From Blasia pusilla (Eukaryota; Marchantiophyta; Marchantiopsida; Blasiales), in contig CM114272.1 in assembly GCA_050084515.1 (NCBI GenBank), positions 7,006,001-7,070,000 of the forward strand: a stretch of 64,000 bases of DNA, read 5' to 3'. Made by a program: the position numbers and the translations under genes. The notes beneath the pieces are model-generated. The model had not been told where the DNA came from. It saw only the letters and a list, made by a program, of their open reading frames with translations, and made no database searches. This document shows positions 32,623-45,083 of the stretch, piece after piece; positions within the stretch are counted from its first letter, which is position 1; the number at the start of each line of letters is the position of its first letter.

Positions 32623-32704
<82 letters not shown>
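32623..32704. repeat. (CT)41 microsatellite 42 bp upstream of the SET-gene ATG
   Basis: 82 bp of uninterrupted CT on the plus strand, which is GA in the sense of the SET gene. In the 5' UTR or proximal promoter, GA repeats are known binding sites for plant BBR/BPC factors. Length polymorphism is likely. Confidence 0.9.
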
Positions 32705-32707
<3 letters not shown>

Positions 32708-34245
32708 GATGTTCTCCTTGCCTAAAGCTCGAAGCCTTAGTCTTAGTTTTAACTTAAAAGCTGACACCCAAGAACGATCGATCATACTGCGACAGTAACA
32801 TCCCGCATTCCGCCAATTTGAAACAATTCAGACCCTCTTCTTGCACTGCACAGATCCCCCGCCCTCCTCGCCATCCCCCCCATGGTAACTGCAGATCTAC
32901 AAGCGCCAGCCTCTGTGCTACCGCCTCTGCTTCTGCTGTTGCCGATCCCCTGGCAGCACCAATCCATCGCCCGATCCACACTCCTGGAAAAAAACGGCAT
33001 CACCCACATTTGATCCCCAGCTATCTGAATCCCCTACGAGTTCTCCCACTGCAAATCAGAGATTGCTATCCACCAACACGAACTTCTCCAATATTCCCAC
33101 CATCTGATATCGATGCGTCCATTTTCCAGTGCAGACGCTACACCGAGTACCACCGACTAGTCACAGCTCTGAAAGTGTCAGCTCATGTCCTGTCGCCCAT
33201 CACCGAATCTCGGACGCCTTCCAATGGTGAAAACCTCGCGCAGGAAGAACCTCCGTGCCTTTCTTCGATCCGATCTTCTCAATGCCGAGTGAACTCCATT
33301 AAGGATTTTCAGAAGTCCGCAGATCCGCGAGCCAGCGCTTTGCAGGTCCGAGAACACTACTCCCGTGGACCCAAGTCCAGCGACGAAATCCTCCCTCGAA
33401 AACGGAGCAGTCCGCCTCCGATTCATGCCAGATTGAGCGGACGATGAATCTTCGTGCGTGAAATCGCCGTCAAGTAAAGCATTGATCCGAGCTCTTGGCC
33501 CTCTCTCTCTCCCTCTCTCCCGTGCTTCGCCGCCTCTGAGCTGCGGCTGCGGCCCCAGATGAGCTGAGCAGACAAAGAAAGAAAGGACGAGACAACTACA
33601 ATAACAGCCACGATGCATGCATGCAGACAGACAGACCGTCGGAGATCTCCACTGCCTCTATATCTCTCGCGCCGTCCGATACACCATCTACGATCTCCGC
33701 CGTCGCGTGGACTCGTCGTGAAACCCCGCAACCGTATTACGCAGACTAGCGATGATCACTTATGCTAATAATCGGTTGATTAGGAATCGTGCTATACTTA
33801 CTCTTGTCTCAACAGCGTGCTTGTACGGGTGGCCCAGATGTTCCGGATGGGCCCACCCTCACCACCGCTGCGCCAAAAGCGTGAGGCGCCAAGCGCTTCG
33901 CCACGTGGCTACCGAGGTTCAGGACCGTTAGATACTGAATTCTTATATCGGTGACCATCCTTTCTTGCTCACGATCGGTCCGAGACTTTATCTGGAGGTT
34001 TTTCATGGATGATCGGAACGAAAACATATTTATTCGTAGAATATTAGGGTGAACTGCATGCTCGACCAAGTAACTGACGGTCTAAGACTCCATACTTGCT
34101 CCTGTATGGAAGGAAAGATTTGTTTACAAGAGACGCTTGCCTATGTCGTAGCTAGTATGATGGATGCATTAGGTTCTCTTTTCGTTCTAGGTTCCTTAAC
34201 CCATCTATATTAAATATGGGGGAAAACATCTATTTAATATTTAAA
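32705..34245. other. Upstream region of the SET gene, no gene supported
   Basis: Relatively GC-rich to about 33750, then AT-rich. Open stretches on both strands (for example 32818-33447) lack an ATG start and any domain. This probably contains the promoter and untranslated leader of the SET gene. Confidence 0.45.
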
Positions 34246-34441
34246 TCTATATCATTATTTGACAGTGCTTTTATTATTTGAAAATTTTTTTGACAATGTG
34301 GCAATTGAGTTGCACTAAAAATTTTTTATTATAGGACAGCAAAAAAATGTTTCATTCTTTATGGGCAGCAAGAAAAAGATTTTGTGTTCAACATTATTAG
34401 TCCCTTCACTCCCGTGCACGGTAGAGGTTGTCCACTATTAG
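34246..34441 (+). mobile_element. Single non-autonomous Helitron-like unit
   Basis: Begins A|TCTATATCATTATTTGACAG and continues with the family blocks GGACAGCAAAAAAATGTTTC, ATGGGCAGCAAGAAAAA and CAACATTATTAGTCCCTTC. It has the CCGTGCACGG segment and ends TTAG|T. The 3' end is slightly decayed. Confidence 0.7.
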
Positions 34442-35241
34442 TTAAAGGAAATTATTATTGGTAGCACGAAATTTATTTTTGAATTTCTTATAAGCATTAC
34501 ACTAGAGTTTCTAAACTCAAACATTGGTTAAAAAAAGGTCCTTGTTAACTGGAGGTAAATGGGGTTGTCAAAGATCATACTCAACAGAATAACCCGGGTG
34601 AAGGTGTCAGAGTCGAGACTAGCTTTATTTTCTTCCGGAAGAATAGGGGGTGAAAAATTTACAGAGAAACGTATGGAAGTATCCGAAAATACATCAGAAT
34701 AGCACACCCACACATTTATGACTAGAAACTAGCGAGGAGCGGGGACTTCGCATCTTTCCAGGAATACCAAAACAGAAACCTCAAGTGCTTCCCGTTTCAG
34801 AGCAAGGAAAACTTCGGGTGACCTTTACTCCTGGATAGGGGGATCTTTGACACACCCTAATAATTTGGGTTCTTGTGGGATGAGAAGATTTCCACCAGAT
34901 TTTGGAAAATTTAAGTGAAAAAATGTGGATGGATAATTTTGGTATTGGAAAATAGAAAGGAAATTTGTACCATAGAGCATTGTATATCTCTTAAAGAACT
35001 TATGTTAGAAGTGTTTACATATACAAACATAACTAATATCCAAAATCTCCATGTCATTCAAGTTATTTAGTGTAAATTTCAATTTGAAAACAATCTTCAT
35101 TCATGAGATGAAAAAAAATATGGTAATAGGTGCTTGGATCCTTTAATTCTTTTCAAATTTTGAAATTTGAAATAATTGTTTCTAATAAAATCATAGTCTT
35201 AAAACCTATGGGCCCATTTATGTTTCTTTTAGTAATAGTTA
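34442..35241. other. AT-rich intergenic, no gene seen
   Basis: No supported coding sequence, RNA gene or repeat. Confidence 0.5.
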
Positions 35242-35413
35242 CTAGTGTACAACCAGCGTCATGCACATGAGTAAATGAACTACCCATACGGCATACAAAT
35301 TCAAATTTTATTTTTTGTTGTTTGCATTAAGAGAAACATTTTCTTTCTACACGTGTCTATCAAAAAGACATACATTTGCAAATCAAGAAGGCACTCTCTA
35401 ATAATAATATAGA
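35242..35413 (-). mobile_element. Non-autonomous Helitron, 172 bp
   Basis: On the minus strand it runs from TCTATATTATTATTAGAGAG (35413) through CTTCTTGATTTGCAAATG to CTAG|T (35242). It shares the CTTGATTTGCAAA block with the 14688 array. Confidence 0.75.
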
Positions 35414-37270
35414 TAGTACTCACAAAGGTCATATTCCTCATTTCTAATACATACATCAGTTGAATCTTTCTTTGGAAAAATTTAAGAAAAGGAATTACTT
35501 TATCTTTAACCTAGGTTCCATTTTTTTAAAGAATTCAATAAATAATTAACATCACCCAAGAATCTATATTATAATGAGCAAGAGTCCTCATGAAGAAGAG
35601 CCTCCGAGCACAATACTTGTATCTTCATGTAGTCTCATATCCTGACACTTGTCACATCTAACTACATAATCTCATCTAGCTAATTTAGAGAAATGTGTGC
35701 ATGGCAGAAGTTCTTATCATTAACTTATATATGGCATGACCACCGACTAGTAGTAGTAATAAGAAACATACATAGCTTCTATTGGTGTAATTGGATGCAA
35801 TGCACATTTCACACTCATCCTCTATTCCAAGTGTCATATAATTCAAGAATAGATAAGAATGATACTCTACAAAATTGTGGCTTAAGAGACGAAAAATATT
35901 TTAAATACCAAGAGACACTAGTATATCTATGCACATAAATTTGAAAAAATAATATCCGCACTAAACTCTTTTCTTAAGAAAGAATACCATATGACCTTCA
36001 TAAGTACTTTTCCATCCCATAGGATCTAATGAAAGGGATAGTTATATTGTAGACAATGAAATCCAAACCATATGAAAGATATATATAATTGGAAGTAACC
36101 ATAGCCTCCAAAGTAATCTAAGGAAGTAAATCTCTCCCACACCTCTATTATTTGTGTTAGCTTCTCACATGTTCAACTTCAAAATCGTGACAAATATCCA
36201 AACATTTCATAGATGTCAACTTTTTTATTGGTTAGATTCATTGTACATATCTATCCAAGAGAGCTTTCTTATCAAATTTTCATTGCCCAAAATATCCCAA
36301 TCTGAAAGTTTTTGATGAGATTCCTATTGCTAATATGGATATGTTTCATGGAAATCTCTACCAAAAATACCTATGAAACATTTGCTGAAAGTGGAGTCAA
36401 AGGGGATTTTTTTTTTCTATCAATGCAATTTCATGTTGCAAAGTTTTACATCATTTTTTTTCTTCCCCTTCCTTGAGATTCATTATATCATACACCAAAA
36501 TAATAGTTTAACTTTTACTAGTTATGCAAATATATCTAAATATAGCCATGATAAGTAGACTACAACAAAGCACATAACCATCACAACTACCTTCATAGAT
36601 ATCCCATTCAAGAAAACAGCAATGAATCGTAAGCTTCAATTTCAAAATCAACTTAAGAAAATCTTGGAACCTCCCTATCAAAGAGTGCCCCATATTTCAC
36701 CATATTGTAAGCACTTCAATCCCAACAATCTGTATTCTTATTTTTTTGAAAGAAGTTTCACCATGAGAAATTGGAACAAGGATACAATGGGAGCCCCATT
36801 TTCTCCAACTTTTCTTATGCATACCCCATGTGTTGCCTATCTTTATATATATCACACAATATATGACACTACCGGATGTCCGTGCCATGCACAAGATAAA
36901 TTAATTTTTAAAAAATAATGATCTAATAAAAAATAATGTAACGAATCTCCAAAACTCTTAATTGACTTCTCATATCAACCTTGAATGATCTTACTAACCT
37001 TGAATAATCTTATGGACAAAGATGGGAAGATCTCTCGAGAGGTGTTAGAAAATGGAAGGGACATTTGAGTTTCTATCTGATTGAAAAAAACAAAACCAAA
37101 AAAACTTTTTATTTTAATCAGAAATATTTTTAAGAAATTAATTGCTTTGAAATTACAAAACAACGGATGCCTGGACGGAATTTGAGGCCGCACAGTACGG
37201 CCTCCAATCACGTCACACGCGTCGTGACGTGATTGACGGTCGACTTGTAATCTATATGACAGACAGACGA
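35414..37270. other. AT-rich intergenic with possible Helitron ends
   Basis: No gene. TCTATATTATAATGAGC at 35564 resembles a Helitron 5' start on the plus strand. CACTACCGGATGTCCGTGCCATGCAC at 36861-36886 resembles a minus-strand 3' end. They were not shown to pair. Confidence 0.35.
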
Positions 37271-37279
37271 ATCACGACG

Positions 37280-37530
37280 ACGACCAAGGACTGTGTGGAA
37301 AGCGTCGAGTGTCGCGATCGATAGACCAGAAGGCGCAGATGCTCCAAAGGACGGTGTGGAAAGCGTCGCGAAGGGCGGTCTTGAGAGTGAGTGTCGCAAT
37401 CGGTACACCGACGGTGCAGCTGCGTCACGATTTCAAGGACAGTGTGGAAAGCGTCGCGAAGGACGGCCTTTAGCGTACTGTCGCGATCATCGACACACCG
37501 TCACGACTTCAAGGACAGCGTGCAAAGCGT
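37280..37530. repeat. Short-period GC-rich repeats
   Basis: AAGGAC-GTGTGGAAAGCGTCG recurs at about 37285, 37348, 37434 and 37511, with shared TGTCGCGATC and CGACTTCAAGGACAG blocks between. Not coding in any consistent frame. Confidence 0.65.
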
Positions 37531-38294
37531 CCCAGTCCATCCCATGATTTCCATCCATCCATCCATAGACCGGACGAGAAACATACCTCCAAAGGCATGA
37601 CCTAACCGCGCCGACGCGCGGTTGGCGCAACGTGATTCCCATACCTCTCTCTAGACGGGAGGGCACGGCGGAGCTCTAGGGGATGGGAAGGAGATTGATG
37701 GTGGGATGGAGGATGGAGGGGGGTCGTGTGTTATATCAAAACGGAGATACCGACTTCCTCTATGTTTTGATCCGTAGCATCAATCTTCTAGTGAAGTATT
37801 TTTCATTTTATTTTACTTTTGTAGATTTTTGTTGTTTTAGGGTTTCTCATGTAGATATTAGGGTCCTCTTTGTTGTCTCGTTTTGTTGTAATGCTTTGAA
37901 TGTTTCCAAGACAACTCATGTTGTTATTCCATACCACCCCTTTTTTTTTCTCTATGTCCTTATTCTATAGCCACACACGTTCCTCGTTCACGTTTGACCC
38001 ATGTTTTTCTCCCTTATCCCACTGTATTCCCATCTATTTTTTCCATCTATTCTTTTTCCATATCACTAGTACCTCCATACTATCTCTACATTATTTTGGG
38101 AAGGGGTTGGGCCATATGTCATAGTTGAAGATGATAGATGAGAGTTCATACTAGGGAGGGCATTTCTGTGGACGAGAAGAGAGTCGATTACCATTAGGGC
38201 TAGTTCGAATGGGGGTTGTGGGGCGGATTTTGGTGGGGTTTGTCTCTCAAGTTTGACGGAGGGGGTCATGTTCTCTTCTTGGTGAAAGGTGTCC
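37531..38294. other. Upstream flank of the LINE, no gene seen
   Basis: No supported gene. It may include the 5' UTR of the following LINE, whose 5' boundary could not be located. Confidence 0.4.
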
Positions 38295-41200
38295 ATGCCT
38301 CAACCCGCATTGGCCTCTCGCGTAGGGGCTTGTGGGTCGTCTAGCCGGGATACGAAATGCCCTTGTTGTCCCGAATTCTTCACTCGTTCAGGAATTCGGA
38401 ACCATTTAGCGGCTAAACATCCTGACTTTGATAGATTCGGATGGGTGGTTCCTCCAGTCGATCATGGATGCTCACCAATGCTTCATGCATCATCGCCCCC
38501 TCTCGAGGCATGGGAGTGGTTGAGGTCCCACCTTCGCAGCATCACAGGTTTCTTTGAGACCCGTTTTCCCTGCCCGAGGTTGTTTCATAGGATCCTCCAT
38601 GCTATTCGGGATGAGCTTTGCCAGTCTTTCCTCCTTCCCTTATCTAGGATCGCACTTGATCCTATGGATGAGCTCTCGTGGTATCTACTACTTCTCCTTC
38701 CACGATGGTGACTTCGCTATACCCGAGGAGGGAAGGCTGGCCATAGAGAGGTTGTGGCCCGATTGCGGCGCTTCCGAGGAGGTGATTGGGAGTCTCTACA
38801 GAGCGAGTTCGTGGCATATGCCAGAGGTAGCACTCCACGTGGTTTCCCAGCAGACGATCTTGTAGCTGCCAGATTGCGACGATGTAGGAGACTTGGGCAA
38901 GCCGGGGAGTACTCGCGAGCGGCTCGTGCGCTCCGCCCTATGGATATGGCTCCTCCTTCCGCGGTTACCATCGACGCCCTCCAGAGGCTACACCCTCGTC
39001 CAGTGGTTGACATCCCAACATTTGTACGTGACTTCCATCCTGACACGACCTTATGCCTAGACCCGTTCCTCTTTGCACGGGCACTCGGGTGTTCCCCTAG
39101 GATAGCAGCTGGAGGGTTTTCCGGTATGATGTACGTACACCTTCGTGATTGCTTTCCCTCCGAGGACTCTGCTAGCAGCTTTTTCGAGTTGCTTCACGTT
39201 GCCTCTCACCTAGCTCAGGGGAGAGTGCCAACAGCAGTAGCCCAGGTATTGGGGGCGGGGCAACTTTTGGCGTTATCGAAGGAGGGTGGAGGGATCCGTC
39301 CGATTGCCAAAGGGGAGGTGCTCTTGCGGTCGGTGAGTCGCACTATCGCTTTGCAATTCCGTGAGGCTTTCCAGTCACATCTGAGTCCGCACCAGTTTGT
39401 AGTTGCCACGCCAGCCGGTTGTGAGGCTGTAGCCTTAGGTTTGAGGGCTTGTTTAGATATACATCCCGAGTGGGTGGTTCTCCAAGTTGATGTGGAGAAC
39501 GCCTTTAACTCAGTGTCTCGGGCAGCTATCTTCACGGAGCTGAGAGACGCAAGGGGTCCCATAGCGAGCCTGATTCTCTTCGTGCATGCTTTTTATGAGG
39601 CTCCCTCAGCTCTCTATTTTCACCACGGTAGGTTCGAGGAGGAGGTCACGGTCTTGGAGTCTGCTACCGGGATGCGTCAGGGTGATCCCTTGGGTGGTGC
39701 ATTGTTTGCTTTGGCTCATTATCGAGCGGTTCTTTCTACGGTGGAGGCTTTCCCAGGTTGCATTTTCCCTTCATTGGCAGATGATACTCACATTGTCGGC
39801 CCTGGAGACTTGGTTGTTCCTGCATTTCAGCACTTTTCAGCACACTTGGCACACGTTGGCCTCGCGGTGAAGGTGGGAAAGTGCAAGGCTTGGTCTTCAT
39901 TAGGCTTGTCAGCGGATATTCATTTAGGGTTTTTTGACACCTGCTGGAGGGCTTCGCGTCTTGGGAGTCCCACTTGGGAGCCAGGACTTTGTATTGAATT
40001 TTGTGGCGGAAGCTCTTATCGAGGATCTTCTTCATGTCGACGATCTCACGAGGATTGGTGACCCTCAAGTAGCTTATGGAATCCTCTCATCATGTTTTGC
40101 CCGTAGACCTGGTTATCTGTGTAGAACCGTGTGGGCGACTAGCCATATTTCTTCCTTGTATAGATCCTTTGATAGAAAGATTATGCATACGTTTGGGGAT
40201 CTTCTAGGACCCGGCTCATTAGAGTGCCCCGTAGGGGAGTTAGCTCGTAGACAGGCTTCTTGGCCGATTGCCTTTGTGGAGTAGGTCTCATAGCGACTGA
40301 GTTAGTGGCGTCTGAACATTTTTAAGGGGTTTGGGCCACTGTAGCACCCCTCCTTTGCTCCCGATTTTTTGTTAGGGATAGACCGCTACTTTTACAATAC
40401 GTTTCCCAGGTTGAGGATGGTCTTTTTCCACTTCAATCTTCACTCACAGCTTGTAGAGACTCCCTTCTTGTTGAGGCTAGAGCAGTTCTTCCCCCTTTCT
40501 CTTCCCTAGTTACCTCCGGACAGTCTGGGCTCCAATCTTCTTTGATGGAAGCCCACTTTGATGCATTTTTTAGAGTTACTATGTCGGACGGGAATATCCC
40601 CATGGAGGTTCGGGCCCTTTTTTCGCTCTTGCTCCGGAAAGGGGGCAGGCTCATGGGTGGGGGCTCGTCCCCTCATCCCGGCTTTCCGCATCGCACCACT
40701 TACCTACACTACAGCGATGAGGTTCCGACTGGGCCTGCCCCAACCAACGGTGGTTGGTTCGATACATTGCGAGTGTCGCCGGAGTCTGGATCCACTTGGT
40801 GTGCATTTAGCACGGTGTCCGGTTGGGGGTGAGAGGATAGCCACTCACGATGCAGTGCGGGATATTATGTTCTCTATTTCTTGGGAGAGTGGATTCCATG
40901 TACAAAGAGAGAGGCACTACTCCATGCGGGATTCCCTTATCCGTGTTGATCTCTACATGAAGAGGGAGTCTGAGGTGGTGGTAGCGGATGTTGTAGTGAC
41001 AGATCCTACGCGGGAGGCGGTGCGAGCCCAAGTGGTAGCACAAGGGAGATTGCTACAAGGAGCGGCGGCGGCGGTCAAGAAGACCCACATTTATAGTCGA
41101 CTTCATGACGGACATCGATTTATCCCCCTAGCCATTGAGATGTACGGGGCAATCGGGGAGAGGTTTGACTCGTTCCTTACGGATTGCGCCCATCATCTCC

Positions 41201-41406
41201 AGTCGAGAAATGGGTTGTCATTAGCCACTGCGATACTTTATTGTAGGAAACGGGTCTCCATAGCTTTGCAGCGCGCCCAGGCAAATGGGCTTCTGCGGCG
41301 GGCTCAGGCGGTTGGAGACGCCAATGCTAGAGGCCCACTTAGTAGTAGTCATAGTTCTCTAGGTGTTGCTGATATTGTCTCTGCTGTTGGTGATTTTGGT
41401 CGTTAG
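38295..41406 (+). pseudogene. LINE polyprotein (zinc finger, RT, RLE), frameshifted
   Basis: The ATG at 38295 is followed by a C2H2 finger (CPCCPEFF...RNHLAAKH) at about residue 25. After a frameshift near 38700-38760 comes the RT: GGGIRPIAKGEVLLR, LQVDVENAFNSVSR (first catalytic Asp), GMRQGDPLGGALFAL and SLADDTHIVGP (ADD replacing YADD). The frame shifts again near 39950 (GLRVLGVPLGSQDF continues in another frame). Stops follow after 40284, then the last open part from about 40558. That part holds a CCHC knuckle (CECRRSLDPLGVHLARC) and an endonuclease-like segment (HDAVRD, RVDLYM, VVVADVVVTDP). Zinc finger-RT-CCHC-RLE is the layout of R2/NeSL-type elements rather than APE-type plant L1. At least three breaks make it inactive. 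Confidence 0.8.
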
Positions 41407-41560
41407 GGGGGAAGGCCCCCTTCTTTCTCCTCGGGGCCGGTTCCGGCCTCTTGAGGTCTATTTTTTGGGTCTCCATGCCCCCTCTTTTGTATCATGATGG
41501 GTTTCCCATCCTTTTTCTACATATATATTTTATTTCTCTATGTGTCTTTTAACCTCTTTA
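38295..41560 (+). mobile_element. Non-LTR retrotransposon with restriction-like endonuclease, nearly complete
   Basis: Contains an open-frame series with C2H2 finger, RT, CCHC knuckle and PD-(D/E)XK-like endonuclease, followed by a short 3' UTR with TTTTGTATCATGATGGG. A second 3' fragment lies at 42140-42490 and older fragments at 2985-3199 and 12336-12760, so it is a repeated family. No target duplication or poly(A) end was identified. Confidence 0.8.
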
Positions 41561-42139
41561 GGGTTCAGACTTCTGCCACAGGAGGCGTGTCAAGGGGTAT
41601 GCGATACGTGTTCCCCATCTCCGCAGATCTATCTATCTCTACGGACACTTTAGACTAGTTTGAGACCTCTAGAAGATGACAGCGCTACTTAGTGTTGAAG
41701 TGTACTTGCGGCGCTGATAAATATGGAGGAGACGTTAGTGGACCTGGAACTGGAAACTTGTCCGAGCAACCTGCGTAGTACTAAGGCCTTGCTTGCTGGT
41801 AAGCACGCTCCGTTAAGTTAGTGGGGCATAGTGGAGGCCTAGGTGGCATGAAGTTAGCTTAGTTCCACCCGGCCTCGTTGTACGCCACGCTAGATTGAGA
41901 ATTGTGGGTTTTCTCATTATTCGGAGATCTAGTAACTTAGAATAGTTTGTTAATTCTCCAACTGGTCTTAAAAAGCTTTTTTCGAAATATAGAACATGCA
42001 ATTTTATTCTACTTGAAAACCTTTCGAAACACTCCAAGCGCAATACAATGCTTGACTTGTATAAGGGTCACCCCATGGACACCGTGCAACCCTAGCGAGT
42101 GGGGTGAGGATTTCCACGCTGAGAAAATTTAGGTGCAAG
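41561..42139. other. Sequence between two LINE 3' ends, no gene seen
   Basis: No coding sequence, RNA gene or repeat family recognised. Confidence 0.4.
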
Positions 42140-42490
42140 CATAGAAACTTGTATTTCATACCAATGCTTGTGGGAGACCAGGATGCTAAAGGCCCACTTA
42201 GTGGTAATCATGTCTCTCTAGGTGTTGATGATATTGTTTCTGTTGTTGGTAAGTTTAGCCAATAGCCCCGGGGATGCATCTTTTCTTTTTCCGGGTGGTT
42301 GTGGCCTTCTACTCGAGTTGTGGCACGTACTTGACTCTTTGAGTCCCCCTCTTTTGTACTCCCGATGGGTTTTCCAATACCCGCTTTTTACTCATGATTT
42401 CTTTTCTCTAATGTTATTGCATTTCGGACTAATCTCACTGATATCTGTTCATCCTGTTAAAAGTATAAACTCTATTTTTGGAGTCGTCTT
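42140..42490 (+). mobile_element. 5'-truncated LINE 3' end
   Basis: Aligns with the last ~95 coding bases and the 3' UTR of the LINE (GGGAGACCAGGATGCTAAAGG, CTCTAGGTGTTGATGATATT, then CCCCCTCTTTTGTACTCCCG). 5' truncation is typical of LINE insertion. Confidence 0.8.
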
Positions 42491-44912
42491 GTCCGTGAGA
42501 CGGCCCTAAGGGATCCCTTTTTTCTATTTTCTTTTTTCTCATTAGGGGAGTGTGGCCATGGAATTCTTCTATTCTAGATTCTTCCTTTTGTGTATTTTTA
42601 ATCGAGTTTTAATCCATCCACTTTTTTTCTTGCTTTGTATTCCCCTAATGGAAAGTATTTTGGCATTTGCGTATGACATAATGGGGATTTTTATTGAAAT
42701 ATTTTATTAGCTTCTCCTCTTGTCTCATACTTTCCCCTTGACTATCACGTGTCCCACTCTTGATAATGACATTAAATTTTACCGTTCTTCCTCCTATCAA
42801 GTCTTGCAAAAAAATGTTTTTAACCAAATCAATGGCAAAAATCTAGCGTATCAGAAATATGCAAGACCTTTTGAGTCACTAGTTGGCCCTCATTACGTAC
42901 TCTGTCATGAATAGTTAAGTCTTAGACACACACTCTCTAGCATAGACTTGAGAAGCTAGTCATGTCATGATCACATGTGAGAGGAGGATCTACCTTAGTA
43001 GGAACACAGAGACAAAAGGTAGATTAGCTTGTTGCAAGATGGCAGAGTGATAGGCCTAAGGAAGGTCATGATGGGCAAGAAACCCTCATACAAACCCTAG
43101 AAATGAAAGCACAGTAAATCAGGTCACAACCTAAGACTTTTCAAGATGGGTGGGCACCTTGAGACAAATCTTAAGAGAAAGGGGTAGAATCACTTGTGGG
43201 AATAAGGCACAAACTAAGAAGGGTAGTGGGCCTTGAGGTTAGTCATAGTTGAAGGCAAGTGGTTGAAAAGTCAAGACTGATCGTGGTGCCATGAGATGAG
43301 TCACAAAATGCAAATGACGGCAAAACCGATTGTATGACATGAAGGTTTCAATCAAGATGATAAATTGTCCATGAGACTCACGGAACATAAGGCAATAACC
43401 CAAGTTTGGATCAAGGGCCAAAAGTAGTGGCCTAGGGTGGATACTTAGAGTACACACACGGAAAAAATTATAGAATTACCTATAGTGGGGGAATTTTCCC
43501 TCCCTATCCACTCATTAATTGGAATGAGGATTTGACCATGTTTTTTTTGTGTTTGGTCCTATTTCAAGTTGGATCGCCATTTGAGACGCACCTTGAGGAT
43601 ACTAGGATAGGCACCATGTTCCATCTTGAATGAACTAGGGAGGGAGGTAGGGAGGTTAAGGGTTGGGAAGGAAGCTCCCTATGAGGGCGGTATGAATCTT
43701 GTAAGACTCGACACCCAAACCCACGGAACATCTTCTTTGACTCTTCCTTGCATGACGTGCAATTAGGTGGGTCTCACAGTCCAACCCAAGCTATTTTCTT
43801 GCAAGGCTGAACGTGGGAGTCTCTTGATGGAGCAAGCAAAGAGGAGTAAAGAAACAACTCTTGACATACTCCCACCAACAAGGTTCAAGACACGCCCCAC
43901 TTTGTGTAATGGAGTGGAAATGCCCTAAAGGTATGGAGGTGAGTTTAATAAGATGAGTCATAAGTTTTTTTCTGAACTTATTTTAAAGGAACATAGAACG
44001 ACCTCACAATAACTGGGAAAAGGTTGCAAATGTATTTCATGACAAACGAGGGTAGTTGTTTTGAAATCATTGCAAAAAGATGTTTTTGAATTCTAGTTAT
44101 AGAATTGGGGCACCTTCTACGCATGGGATTAGGTAATAAGAAGAAACAAATAGTGCCCATATTTGCATTTTGGATTAAAACGGAAAAAATCAACTATATT
44201 TCTTTTAAAATTTAGGATTTATAACCCTAGAACATATTTTGTATTAGATGCGTAAATATCATAAAGAAAGAAGAAGAATTTTACACTCCTATGATCTTTA
44301 GGGCATGAATTAGATGGACCTTCTTGTGTAAAGGTTACTCTTTTGTCCACCTAAGATGAATATATCTTAATAGAGATAGGCCCATCACATTTTCTTTTCC
44401 AAAATAATTGTTTAAGGATCCGCAATATTTTGTGGCTCCATCATACCCTCTCATTAGTCCACATCCTCTATCCTCTAAAGGACCCCCACCAACTTAATAG
44501 AAACCTTAAAATTTCCTATCATACATGCATTGTAAACCTCCATACCTTTAGGGCATTGTGAGGTTTGTAATAAACCAATTGTCCGACTCAAATGGAATGA
44601 ATTTTCTCTCAAAATATCACAAAGTGGAGATCCAACTTCAAACATAGGTTTTATGGACTTTTTCTGTCGGGACATAAGGCAACAAAAAAATTGTTTGTGT
44701 GTGAATGAATAATCATAGGCCTTCCAATCATGGGGCAAGCAGTTGTATCCCTTAAAGTAAGAGGAACTTTGTTAATCTTCTCTTTTGAACTTATTCGTGC
44801 ATAGCATAGGCACGAATAAGTCCTTATTTTCACACTAAAATTTAAATCGGGGAAGATGGAATCAATCCCCGTATTTGTATGGGGGGCTATCCACTGACCT
44901 AATATTTTCATA
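42491..44912. other. AT-rich intergenic, one long-range inverted repeat
   Basis: No gene supported. A 22-bp sequence (AATGCCCTAAAGGTATGGAG and two more bases) near 43919 recurs as its reverse complement near 44537-44558, about 620 bp away. A hairpin with 12-bp arms lies at 44789-44821. No transposase-like coding sequence lies between the inverted copies. Confidence 0.45.
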
Positions 44913-45083
44913 CTAGCGGGTGCCCGTGTTATGCACGGGTGTTACTTAATTTTCTTTATTATCTCTCTTTAATTCAACTCCCTCTCTCAAAGCGACATGT
45001 GGTGACATCATATGAACCCTCATAGGACAGGTGTCTTACCTGAAGAGGGTTTCCTAATCTCTGTCCTCTTTTAATTATATAGA
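44913..45083 (-). mobile_element. Non-autonomous Helitron, 171 bp
   Basis: On the minus strand A|TCTATATAATTAAAAGAGG (45083) to a CCCGTGCATAACACGGG hairpin plus CACCCGCTAG|T (44913). Both termini are intact, so this is one of the best-preserved short copies. Confidence 0.85.

Noticed and set aside
32818-33447. 209-residue plus-strand open frame upstream of the SET gene
   Set aside because: No ATG start (TTG), no domain, Pro/Ser/Arg-rich; it lies where the SET-gene promoter or leader is expected.
43919-44558. Possible terminal-inverted-repeat DNA transposon
   Set aside because: A 22-bp inverted repeat 620 bp apart, but no target duplication, typical terminus or transposase could be seen.
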